From positions 3,038,001 to 3,102,000 of the forward strand of contig NC_080577.1 of assembly GCF_029962835.1 (NCBI RefSeq): DNA of 64,000 bases, written 5' to 3'. Shown one piece after another: positions 35,725 to 46,952 of the stretch. The notes below the pieces were generated by a model. That model searched no databases and was not told the DNA's origin. It was given only the letters and a program-made list of their open reading frames with translations. The stretch is from Magnolia sinica (Eukaryota; Streptophyta; Magnoliopsida; Magnoliales; Magnoliaceae). A program made the translations under genes and the position numbers. How positions within the stretch are numbered: the first letter of the stretch is position 1; every line of letters starts with the position of its first letter.

Positions 35725-38700
35725 TGTAACGCCCTAAAAATCAGGGGTCGAGCAAGAGCTCAACTCCCGAGTCTCAAAACATCATTTATGCAACATATAT
35801 GATGATGATTAAATGTTGTTTATATTATTGCATTGAATATAAGTGGGATTATACCAAATCAGTATATCATACTCCAGAGGCAGTTAAATAACGCAAGCGG
35901 AAGACTGAGAGATGTATATAAGCGTATATGGAACGTATATACCATTTCTGGTCTTCAGAGTATGAATACATTGTTAGGTCAAATAATTACATGTATTAGT
36001 TCAAAATACAAAATATCAAAGATAGTCCAACGACAAATGATAAGCCCTGCAGCCCCCATTGATCAAGACACGGCTCACATAAACCCGTCCGATAACTGCA
36101 TGTAGGAGAATGCCTCCTCATCATTCTCGAAGTCTGGCTCCTCCTCATAGGCATCGCCACCACCTGCAGCTAAGACAGAGTTTGGTTGGTGTGTACAACA
36201 TTGTCCTAGAACATAGGACTGAGTGATCAACTTAGTGGAGCTATAAAGCAAATGTTAACATGTTATCAATTCAGTCAAGCAGTAATGATAAAGCAATACA
36301 ACAAGCATTCCTAAGTACTCTGATTAATACAAGGATGTTATGTATTAATGATATATGCCCTTGCCTACACTCCCTCTGCGAGCTTTATCTCACGGTCGCG
36401 GTATGCATCGCTTCCACAATGCTCAACTCCAACGCCAAAGGCACATGTAATGCGGTGCTTGAACATGATTACCGAGTTCTTATTAGACCTTTTTATACAG
36501 CAGGATTGAGAAGCTAAGGTACCTCCCTTATATCATGTCACGCCCCAAACTCGGAAACCGGGCTCATAAAATGCTCGATCGCCGAATCCGGTGCCGACAG
36601 CCTCCGTAAAACCCCATTCTCGGCTCCCAGCACCCATTCGCCAGGTTCCGATCCTGGGATGCTACAAGGAGGATTTTCAACATCAGTTTGATTCGTAAGA
36701 AGCATAACCAAAGGCATAACCCACAAACAACAACCAAAAACTCCATCACATTTCCACTATGATCAAAAACTTTACAAGTACAATGAGCATAAAGGGAAAT
36801 ACAATGATGATAGACCAAAAGTTCCAAAATGATCTGCTACGGCTCAAGCCTCAGTGCTGCTGCGATCCAACGTCACCTGCACGCAACGGTCGTGCATAAG
36901 CTTATAGAAAGCTTAGAGGGTAGTGAAAGTGTATGCAGTATCAGAGTAATACGGAACATGCTGATGAATGCCAAGAATACCATAACCGTACCAAGGCCAT
37001 GCGATGCAAAATACAACTCAAGCCTACAAATCCTCATCTAAGTCCACATGTCAATACGGCTCAAATCTGGAATGTCACCGGGGTCTAGTACACTCCAAGC
37101 CAGATTGCCGCCCCATCGCTCGTAATAAGGTGAGTGGAAAAGACCTCACTATCCGCCTGCCAATATCGGGCTCGGCTCGTCAATAGCGGACCCATTCCTC
37201 GAGCTGGTCAGACTCAGCTTAGCATTGCCCCCTACTCTCGAGCGGGTAAGGCCGCACCTCCTTCCAACCGACCACGACACAGTAGAAAGCGCAACCGTCT
37301 GGTAATCGACACTTAGCGCTCATGCAACCACTCGGTCTAGACGTTAGAGCAACCTCTTGGTACCATAAGGGTTTAGGGACTTTCACCCAGGGATATCTAT
37401 CGCACCCATGTAGAACAGTATTTTCGGTATCTAATCCTTCCAACCACGATACGTCTGTGGAGGCTACGGCCCTGATGTCGCTAGGGCATACAGTAACTAT
37501 ATCACACAATGCGAATGCATGAATCACACTATCCAGTCATGCAGCAATCCTGCGCGTATCGTGCGCTCATGCAGGGCAACACCCCTTATACGGGAGCCCC
37601 TAAACAATCTGCCCGAAGGCATATGCTATGATCAGTCATTTCTCATATCAAGTATACGTATGATGCATATGATCATGAATCATGGAACTAACCATGTTAT
37701 ATAGGATGGATGATGTGCATAACGAAGATGGGCCTAGACGACCTACACATTACACGTATGGGTCCTAGGGGAAGTCATAATGCGGACATTTAACCAACAC
37801 TATACTTGCAATGGGGACGTCAAACCGCCATTGCTCCCAAGGTACAACCCGTCATAAACGTCATTACATAAATTATGTTGGGATTACACATTGCAATGGA
37901 CCTTAGGTATATCCCATTGGGCCTTCAATATATCAAATGGGTCGTGTCATATGGGCCTCATATTCATTAAGTGGGCCACATCAATGGGCCGCACCAATGG
38001 GCCTTATGTGCATTGCAATGGGCCATAACCCATGGGCCTTAAAATGCATCAAATGGGCCTAATCTTATGGGCCTTATGACTATCAAATGGGCCACACCAA
38101 TTGGGCCCCATATGTAAATCAAATGGGCCTCAACCCATTGGCCCCAATACATTTTAATGGCCTTAACCCATGGGCCCCTAATACATCAAATGGGCCTCGA
38201 CCCATGGGCCTTACATATATATCAAAGTGGGCCTCAACTATGGGCCACAAGTAAACTGAGGTGGGCCTTACATATATATCAAAGTGGGCCTCAATCACGG
38301 GCCACAAGCAAACTGAGGTGGGCCTTACATATCAGTGTATTAGATATAATATAATATATAATTTATATATATAATACATACAAAATTATATATAATATAA
38401 TATTATATATGTATATATATATACACACACACGCACGCACACACGCACCCACACACGCACGCACACACCCACCGTCCAGGACGGTGGGGCAACAAACAAA
38501 CATCACAGTGGGTTCCACCGTCCAGGCGGACGGTGGTAATGAAACACATACATCCTTGTGGGCTCCATGTGGGGCCCACCGTAATGTTTGCTTTCCATCC
38601 AACCTGTTGGTGAGGTTAAGTAGACCTAGATGGAGGGTGGGAACAAATCTCACCCTAATCCAAAACTTCTGTGGACCCCAAAAGGATTTCAAAGGTAGAG

Positions 38701-41700
38701 GTTCAATCCCACTGTTTCATCCGGTGTGGGCCACCTGAGTCTTGGATGAACTTGAAAATTTGAGGGTGGTCCACTGACCTCAGGGCCCACCATATGAACG
38801 GATTAGATGGCTAGTGCTGGTGCGCGGGCAGCGCTGCTGCGTTTCTGACACAACAGTAGCGGCTGCTGTAATGTTTGTTTTTATTTTTTATTTTCTTTTT
38901 GTTTTTCTAAGGATTTTACAAGTGGGGTCCACATCTTGCAGATTCACTCCGTCAAATAGCTCCCCATGCCTCACGATAGGCAAAACAAGCCCAATATTGG
39001 GCATATTTCAGCATACAAACAATCAAGGAAGATTTCAATGGTGAAAACCACCATTTGCTATGGTATGGCCCGCCCGAAGGTCTGATTGATCCCATTTTTT
39101 GGGTCAACGCCTAAAAGGGGCTTGGGAAAGTAATGGATGGTGTGGATTTAATACATACATCAAGGTGGGGCCTACATGAGTGGGCCACCCAAAGGCTTGA
39201 ACCAAGCTAGTATTTATGTTTTCCCAATAAACGTCCAGCGTCCAGGGACGCTGGACGGTCTGGCCATGCAAGGTGGGCCTACTCAGGTGGGCCACCACTG
39301 ATGGATTGTGTGGGTACTACACATATAAGGTGGGTCCCCACTTATAGATAACTTAAATAAAATACATTCTTTATGGTGGGGTCCATTCAAGTGGGCCACA
39401 CAATCATATCAAGATAAAGAAAATAAGGAAAAGAAAAAGATAGGGAGAGAGAGAGAGATAGAGAGTGAGATCCGCGTGATGGAGGGACCCCGGCACTATG
39501 GGTCCTCCCTTGCACTAAATCATACAGCAAGTGGGTCTCATTACATGTGGGTCCATGAAATCGAAATCCAACGGTGGAGGTCCCTTCTCCACTAAAATAG
39601 ACGGTCTAGATGACCCTAAGCATGCAAGAAAATAAACATCATGATGGGGTCCATGGAGAATGGCCCCATCATGGAATGATCATGATAATCCAAATGGGCC
39701 ATCGGCCACATCTTAGGGTCCAAAGTGAGATCCAAACCATTGATCGGTTGGCCTCATTTGGCCCATCTTAAAAACATTAAAAACTACCCTATTAAAGCAC
39801 CCACTGCTTGATCTTCTTGCTCCCTTGGCTTCCTTAGCTCCTTGTGCTTCTCTTTAATGGAGGAAGATGAGAAATGGATGGTTAAGATGAGAGATGAAGG
39901 GGTAGGAAAGGTGGGCCTCACAAATGTATTTTTCTCTCCATGAAAAATGCTTGGACGTGAGGAGCTCTTGCTTGGATTGGATTTTTAAAAAAAAAGAAGG
40001 AGAGAGAGAGTTGTAAAGGGAGAGAGAGAGGGAGTGATGGGTGATGGAGTGATGGATGTGGTGGTGATGGGTGTAAGAGCTCTTTTTGACTTTTTTGGCA
40101 AAAGTTGTAAGAGAAGGTATGGGTTGTGTAAGAGCTTTTTGACTTTGGGGCTTGCTTGGGAAAAGGTGAAACGTGATGTGTACTTGACATGATGGGATGA
40201 TGGGATTGATTGATTGATGTGACACCTTATAGAGATTCTCTCGGAATTCGCATGCGCAGCGTTTTCCTTGCACCGAACGCTAGCCCACATCTCCCAACCA
40301 GGCTATCGCCTCGTCGCGCGAGTCGCGGCATCGGAACCGCGGCGACGACGCGGTCGCTAAGGTTCAAGTCCTGGGTTGAGTCGACTCGGGTTGACGGCAT
40401 GAGGATCAAGGTCGCGCGCAAATACCGGTTAAGGGTCGAAGGTTGCCGGAATTCGACCGGAAGACCGCGGAAGCCTATGGAACGGTACGGTCTAGGATAC
40501 GGGGCTTACATATCATTTCCTGAATAATGATTCATTCTAGGGTCATCAGTTCTAGTAAATCTCATACGATGTTGCGGTTCTAGGTCACTACAAAGGACTC
40601 GTCAGCTGATCATTGTAGGTCTAGTTTATACTCTAGTTGCTACGAAAAGGCTCGTCACCTCAACGCAGTCTCAGAGTATGCTCGAGATCACTACAAAGGG
40701 CTCGTCACCTGATCAGTGTAGGCCGACAGCTCGAATACAGTATCCCATACCACCGTATTTGGCTCACGAGGCGGTGTTGCTCACTGGTCACTACGGGGAG
40801 GCTCGTCGCCCCAGCGTAGGCCGACAGCTCGACCACGGTATCTCATACCCCCATGTCCAGCTCATGAGTCTTAGTGGATCGAGGTACCAAGATTAACGGA
40901 GTTTCCAGTAATGAGTTTGGTACCTTAGGTTTAAGCAGTAACGTCCATACATGGTGAACATATATCGGGTCGATCAGGTTACTTGACGAGCTCAACTAGC
41001 TTAACCATTGTCGACAACCCAAGTACAACTCGGATTCATCAAACACGTCCAGTGTGGCGAAATAACCTCAGCAACCAATACAGGACATGTTACCGATTGC
41101 CTGGACTATACCATAGTCCTAAACACACTCCAAATACAATAGGAATATGTATGTACTAGTCCAAAACAGCATGTAGCAACCAACTTAAATATAAGTCTCG
41201 TTGAGCATTTCAACGAACACATAGTGTACATATTAGCGTATATAGGCATTTCAACCATAAAGCATGTAGTAATGTATAGGATACATAAAGGAAAACTATA
41301 ACCATGGTTAAGGGAATTGAGAATCCTATCTCAACACCCTCATTACATGTATTTTAACAAGTAGTTCCTCATTGAGGCATTTTATCAAACACTTAGACTA
41401 CGCATATTACATACATGCAATAACTTAGTTAAAACACATGTTATAGCAAATCCTTTCACAAGAAGATGCCACGTATGCAACGATCATACATGTACAATCA
41501 ATAATCATGGCAAGCACGAATCATAATTCCATATTCATTCAAGCATATCAACAAACACATGGATTTTACTATTTTCAACATAGTTCATATATATGTATAA
41601 AATGCTGGAAACATCGCATCTAAGCATTTGATATTATTCAAGTCAGTCATAAATAATTAACTGACATTGAAAGCCTTGAAAACCATAACTTAAACATTTA

Positions 41701-42838
41701 TAGTCCGCACCTTTCGCCGGTAGACTCGTAACGAACTCAGTTTAAAAGCTAAGTCTTTGTCTACGACACCACAACAACCTATAACAGGGAATAGGTTAGC
41801 AATTCCACCATTTACACTATTGAAAACCCTAAAACAGATTAGGGTTATGTTTTCTTACCTAAGAACGGAATCGGAATCGCCGGAATAGCGACACGAGAAG
41901 GGTGGTTAAGCACGTGGAGCGGTGGGATTGAATCCCCAGAACAAATGCCAACTCTCTCTCTCTCTCACTTTCACTCTCTTTCCTTCTCTTTCTTTTCTCT
42001 TCTCTCACCTAGGGTTAGAAATTCATATGTAAAGGGAGAAAGAGGGTTTAAGACCCTTATATAGGCCTAGGACTAATGGAAATGGCCCCAGGGGTATACT
42101 TAGGTTATATCCAAAGGGCGTCTATTTCAGTCCAACGGAGCTGCTCTAGAGGTCCCTTTTCTACGTACGATCGGACTTAAGCTCCCTAACATTTGATCTA
42201 GGTCAAGCTGAGTTTTCAATCCGATCGGATTTATAGATTGACCATGGCGGACCAGTTTCAGTTCAACGGTCACCGATACTCGATCAGGGCCAAAAGTACA
42301 CTGACATGTGTTGGAAATTTTTCCTGATCTGAGGGTGTAATTGGGTCAGATTCCGATGGTTAGAATCCTTAGATTTGGCCTGCAAGTGAATGACTCAATT
42401 CACTTAAGTTTCAGTTTGTTTTCTAGGGATATTCGCGTTTCTCACACACTTCGCTCCGGGCTCAAGTTGTATGTTTCTGGATACTATTAGGACTTGATTT
42501 CTAAGGTAGTTGTCAAGTCCAGCAATGCAGTCATAACTGTCTAGTTTCGCGGTAGTCGGACTTTCGATGTGCAATCTAGGTCCAATATGAAATTTTAAAG
42601 TGCTCTCAAGAGCAACTGGGTTTTGAGATGGATCCTAAGTTTTAAGGTAATGTAGCGTTAACGATTCTACACGTTTTGGGTCATGTAGATTATATTTAAA
42701 ATGATTAGTGCTAATTTTACAGGTACTCTAGTGTAGCACTAGCTAATTCTCGTCTAATTTTTAAAAGGATTTGGTCCTAAGTTATTTCTGCCTGAGGTGA
42801 TACTCGGGTCTTTGTACGGATTTTTTCGAGACGTTACA
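35725..42838 (+). mobile_element. Solo LTR, family 2, split by a nested solo LTR
   Basis: It starts TGTAACGCCCTAAAAATCAG and ends TTTTCGAGACGTTACA; TGTAACG and CGTTACA are the short terminal inverted repeat. TATAC flanks both sides (35720-35724 and 42839-42843), a perfect 5-bp duplication. With the nested 3975-bp LTR and its duplicated TATCA removed, the element is about 3.1 kb. It shows no coding domain, which fits a solo LTR from a large gypsy-type element. The right part includes a CT-rich tract (41946-42005). Confidence 0.82.
36536..40510 (+). mobile_element. Solo LTR, family 1, nested, perfect TSD TATCA
   Basis: 3975 bp from TGTCACGCCCCAAACTCGG to GATACGGGGCTTACA. TATCA precedes it (36531-36535) and follows it (40511-40515). 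It is the same family and orientation as the LTR at 30788-35479 but about 0.7 kb shorter. An AT- and AC-rich low-complexity stretch lies at 38340-38460, and a zone of ATGGGCCTTAACCCATGGGCC-like words at 37900-38330. Short frames inside have no retroviral domains. Confidence 0.88.
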
Positions 42839-42843
42839 TATAC

Positions 42844-43434
42844 AGTTCCTTGTTTGATATTTACTTGTCAACACATCAATGAACAATATCTTCAATAGGA
42901 TGTATTAGCGATACAAGTAGGCACTAATTTTGAGTAGGGAGGTGGACCCAACTTTACAAATGTTATGTGAGACTCAACCATGGATAGACTTTCAACTAGT
43001 ATCAAGTCCAACTTTGGTGTTGTAGAAAGTCACATGATCCACTACTTCCCACCTCTTATGATGAGTGCAATCATACAATTGATGAACTGATCTTCTATTG
43101 AGCTGTGTACTTCGTATCTTCTACAAATGTATAATGTGGTTAACTGCCCAATGGGTGTTTAATGTGGTTAATTGCTCAATCTGTGCAACGTTCTTCAATT
43201 TTCTTTTCTAGTTGTTGGTCTCTCTTGTGGGAATACTTGGTTCCTCAAGAATACTTGTGAGATTTTCATCGTTAATATTTTTTTCTCACCAAAATACATA
43301 GCTGAAACTTCCATGTTCTTGTCTTTGATTTTTTTTCCTTCTTTTTTGTTGTGAAGAGTACTTTTATAGATTGATTAAATGCTCAATTGGTGTAAAACTT
43401 GCCAACTGAATGAAACAATCTTTTTATGAAACAG
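42844..43434. other. Intergenic or ancestral intron next to an orphan kinase exon
   Basis: AT-rich DNA with a pyrimidine-rich end leading into the acceptor of the exon at 43435. No other exon of that gene was recognised on this side. Confidence 0.4.
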
Positions 43435-43530
43435 ATTTTTATTGAGTTTGATCTTGTTCCACTAGCAAGTGCTTCCCTCGCAAAGGTTCATGTTGCTCAC
43501 ATGCATGATGGCAAAAAAGTTGTTGTAAAG
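43435..43530 (+). pseudogene. Orphan exon of an ABC1/aarF-domain kinase (ABC1K/ADCK)
   Basis: The 96-bp segment is open for 32 codons and reads FIEFDLVPLASASLAKVHVA, then HMHDGKKVVVKV. That matches the N-terminal lobe of ABC1 kinases, where the usual pattern is EFDPxPxASASLAQVHVAxxHDGxKVAVKV, including the lysine of the VAVK motif. The Gln of AQVH is Lys here and the Ala of VAVK is Val. It is flanked by ATGAAACAG and GTAATTTTT, plausible splice sites. The family acts in mitochondria or plastids in quinone and lipid metabolism; this type resembles the ADCK1-like plant ATH9 group from memory. No neighbouring exons are seen, so it is probably a duplicated fragment or relic. Confidence 0.7.
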
Positions 43531-43684
43531 GTAATTTTTTGGCGTTCTTCCATTTGCATAGGCAACTAGAGCTTCAAACTCCAGATTGGAAATCTCTATG
43601 GCATAAATTTGGAACTTTTCATATTAAAGGTTACATTCTTTATGATGTCCTAATGCTTTGTTTCTTTCTTTTTTTCTTTTTTTT

Positions 43685-43735
43685 TTTTGTTTTGTTTTGT
43701 TTTGTTTTGTTTTATTTATTTATTTACTTATTTTT
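43685..43735. repeat. Simple repeat (TTTTG)n / (TTTA)n
   Basis: A poly-T tract runs into TTTTG pentamers, then TTTA tetramers. Confidence 0.9.
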
Positions 43736-43798
43736 GCATCAGGTGTGAAGAAGTTGATAAAGTAATAATACTTGTGGGGAAAGGAGATGAGAAAATGA

Positions 43799-44061
43799 TC
43801 GTAGACCTATGGCTACAAATTATAATCGTAGCCTAGATTGTCGATAATATCGACCATAGTTCGATAATATCGAAGATGAATGCCAAACTGTCCAGCAACA
43901 AAACTCAAAAAATGGATGAATTTTCGATATTATCGAGAATGGTTCGATAGTATCGAGCATAAGTTATCGATAATATCGAGCAACGATAGATAGTAACGAT
44001 AACTAATATCAAGTAATGGCCATAGACCTATGGCTACGGATTATAAGCGTAGCTATAAGTA
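43799..44061. repeat. Cluster of TCGATAWTATCGA palindromes between direct repeats
   Basis: Five copies of a 13-base near-palindrome lie at 43841, 43861, 43924, 43944 and 43967 (TCGATAATATCGA, TCGATATTATCGA, TCGATAGTATCGA). The cluster is bracketed by two direct copies of TAGACCTATGGCTAC followed by ATTATAA-CGTAGC (43800-43832 and 44023-44060). It could be a small TIR element or a structured repeat. No coding. Confidence 0.7.
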
Positions 44062-44137
44062 GTGTAGCCAATCTGGCAGTGAACCCCTACCACAGGACAA
44101 GACATTAAATCTTCATAAACCGGCTTACTTAAAAAGC

Positions 44138-44268
44138 AGGGGTATTTTCGTCCTCAATTTCGATGTCTATACCAGTAGGTCTAAGTTCGCAAGTTAAGTT
44201 TGTTTTGCTTCATAAAAACCATTGGATAAAAGGTGGGGTCAATAGTCGTAAATTTCTCGATGCGGATT
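44138..44268 (-). repeat. Dispersed repeat, family G, copy 2 (inverted)
   Basis: Reverse complement of the segment at 28624-28752, sharing CCATTGGATAAAAGGTGGGGT and GCAAGTTAAGTTTG. It abuts the first family B MITE. Confidence 0.6.
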
Positions 44269-44814
44269 AGATACTGACAGGTTGAGTAGCGAGTAGGCTA
44301 TTGAAGTTACGTCACCAGGTTCTGTGGGCCCCACTATGATGTATGTGTTGTATCCACACTGTCCATCCATTTTGAGATATCATTTTAAAGTATGAACCAA
44401 AGAATGAAGCAGATAAAAATCTGTAGTGGACCCACCACAGAAAATAGTGGGGAGAGTGATTCCCACCGTTGAAACTATCCTAAGGCCCACCATAATGTTT
44501 ATTTGATATCTAACCTGTTCAAAAGTTAAAAAAGACATGAAAGAAGGGAAAACACAAATATTAGGTTGATCTAAAACTCTTCTGGCTTTTAGAAATTTTT
44601 AATAGTGGGCGTCACTGCCCCACTGTTTTCTGTGCTGGGGTCTATTGGAGCTTTGAATTTAACTCATTCTTTGGATCTTGCCCTAAAATGATCTCTCCAA
44701 ATGGATGGATGGATGGCGTGGATACAAAACATACATCATGGTGGGGCCTACAAAACTTAGTGACTTCACTTCCGTAGCAAGTCTCGCTACTCAACCTGTT
44801 AGTAGCTAATCCGC
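44262..44814 (+). mobile_element. MITE, family B, copy 1
   Basis: About 553 bp with inverted ends GCGGATTAGATACTGACAGG and AACCTGTTAGTAGCTAATCCGC, then GTTGAGTAGCGAG against CTCGCTACTCAAC. The core has GTGGGCCCCACTATGATGTATG on the left and CATACATCATGGTGGGGCC on the right. No coding. Confidence 0.78.
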
Positions 44815-44829
44815 GCTCGTCGTTACCCC

Positions 44830-45390
44830 GGACGCGGATTAGATGCTGGCAGGTTGAGTAGTGAGAGTCACTACCGAAGTGATGTCACCAAGTTCTAGAG
44901 GTCCAACCATAATGTATGTGTTGTATCCACATTGTCCATACGTTTGGAGAGATCAATTTAGGAAACGATCCAAAGAACGAGGCAGATCCAAGGCTGGGGT
45001 GGACCCCACCTCATAAAACAATGGTGAGAGTGACACCCACCATTGAAACCTTTCGAAGGTCCACCATGATGTATTTTTTGAGATCCACTCTGTTCATGTG
45101 TTCAACCAGGCATGAAAGAAGGAAAAATAAAAATATTAGCTTGATCTAAAACTTTTGTGGCCCTTACAACTTTTTAATGGTGGGCATCACTCTACCCACT
45201 GTTTTCTATGGTGGGATCCTCTTGAGCTTTGGATTTGATACATTCTTTGACTCATGCCCTAATATGATCTCTCCAAATGGATGGGCACTGTAGAAACAAA
45301 ACATATATCTTGGTGTGGCTTACAGAACTTGGCGACATCACTTAAGTAGCAAGTCTCGCTCCTCAACCTATAAGTAGCTAATCTGCGTCC
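44830..45390 (+). mobile_element. MITE, family B, copy 2 (8 of 9 bp TSD)
   Basis: 561 bp from GGACGCGGATTAGATGCTGG to TAAGTAGCTAATCTGCGTCC. The flanks are CGTTACCCC (44821-44829) and AGTTACCCC (45391-45399), a 9-bp duplication with one mismatch, which supports a Mutator-like origin. Same orientation as copies 1 and 3. Confidence 0.8.
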
Positions 45391-45430
45391 AGTTACCCCT
45401 GCTTCATGCAATCCACGCTGGTGGATCTCA

Positions 45431-45925
45431 TGAGCGCAGATTAGATAATGACAAGTTAAGCAGTGAGAGTCGCTGCTGAAGTGACGTCACCAAGTTCCGT
45501 CGGCCCCACCATGATGTATGTTTTGTATCCACGTCTTCCATCCATTTGGAGAGATCATTTTAGGGCAAATCTAATGAAAGAGTTAAATCCAAAGCCCCAG
45601 TAGAACTAGTACAGAAACAATAGGGACATTGATGTTCACCGTTAAAACTTCTAAAGGCCACAAAAGTTTTAGATCAAGTTGATATTTGTATTTTTCTTTT
45701 TTTTCATGTCTTTTTTTTTAAAAAACTTTTGAACAGTTTAGATTTCAAATAAACATTATGGTGGGCCTTCGGATAGTTTCAACGGTGGGAATCACTCTCC
45801 CCACTATTTTCTGTGGTGGGGTCCACTATAGCTTTTTGTCTATCTCATTCTTTGGCTCGTTTCCTAAAATGATATCTCAAAATGGATGGACGGTGTGGAT
45901 ACAACACATACGTCATAGTGGGGCC
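45431..45925 (+). mobile_element. MITE, family B, copy 3, truncated
   Basis: The left end GAGCGCAGATTAGATAATGAC is clear, and the core follows through to CATACGTCATAGTGGGGCC. It then stops without the right terminus. Confidence 0.7.
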
Positions 45926-46183
45926 AGTGGGAGATTGATTAATTAAAATGTTAAGTTAAGATTCAATAGCGGAGAAAAAGATAGAAAAATTACTAACGGC
46001 TGTCCATTTCGAATTTCGAAGGAGTGGAAACGCAGCTGGATTCAAAGTGCACCTACCTGCTAAGAAACAATGTCAACTCCTACGTCTCTCAGCGTCTCCT
46101 CTCTCTCAGCTATAGCAAGGTAAGCCCTGACCCTTTTGATGGGCGCAGTTTGGCCGGGGGTGGTTTCGGATTGCTGACTGTGG

Positions 46184-46680
46184 GACCCACCTTGTTGTAC
46201 TTTCCTTACATCCACACCGTTCATCCGTATTGAAAGTTCATTTTAGGGTATGACCCAAAAAATGAAGCAGATTTAAACTCGACTGGACCACACCACAAGA
46301 AACAATTTGACTGAATCCGCACCATTAAAACTTCATGGATCCACTGAAATATTTATTTGCCAACGTGGGTTTTCTGCCAAAGGCTTTCACAGGAAGTTCC
46401 TGCTCTGGGATGCTAGGTGGTCCCAATGTGATGTTTGTGATAAATCAACACCCTCTATCCGTTTTGGGAGCTCATTTTAAGGCATGCGGCCAAAAATGAG
46501 GTAGATCCAAACCTTAAGTGGGTTGTACGAGAGGAAACAGTATAGATTCAGTGACCACCCTTTGAAACACTCGTATAGCTACAAATTTTCTTATCAGGCA
46601 AAGTTTTTGTGTTTTCACTTCATCTGAGTGGGAATGACCTTATAAAGGGCTTGGGTGGCATATAAATATCAAGGTAGATC
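46184..46680. repeat. MITE fragments (core fragment with a family C half)
   Basis: A shared-core fragment (GTGGGACCCACCTTGTTGTAC onward) runs into half of a family C element at 46363 (TTTTCTGCCAAAGGCTTTCAC, GGAAGTTCCTGCTCTGGGATG). Neither has both ends. Confidence 0.5.
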
Positions 46681-46908
46681 TCAGGAATATTGTGTATTCG
46701 ATATGTGAGAGGGAGAAGGAGAGAAAAAATAATTCTTTACCTTAGATGAGTTATAAGGAGAGGTGATTCATGACCGAGTCCATTGTGAATCATCAAGAAC
46801 TCAACATTTTAGGTCATATATAATGATGAGTTGAATCAGATGGGAGATTGAATTGGATGAAGATCCCAGAGTTGAGAAATGAAGGAGAGGAATTGAAAGA
46901 TCTAACTT

Positions 46909-46910
<2 letters not shown>

Positions 46911-46949
<39 letters not shown>
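46911..46949. repeat. (GA)n microsatellite
   Basis: About 19 GA dinucleotides without interruption. Confidence 0.95.

Positions 46950-46952
<3 letters not shown>

Noticed and set aside
39854-40290. Overlapping minus-strand frames of 90-139 aa
   Set aside because: They lie in the nested solo LTR, overlap one another in different frames, and are rich in S, H and P from a GA-rich tract.
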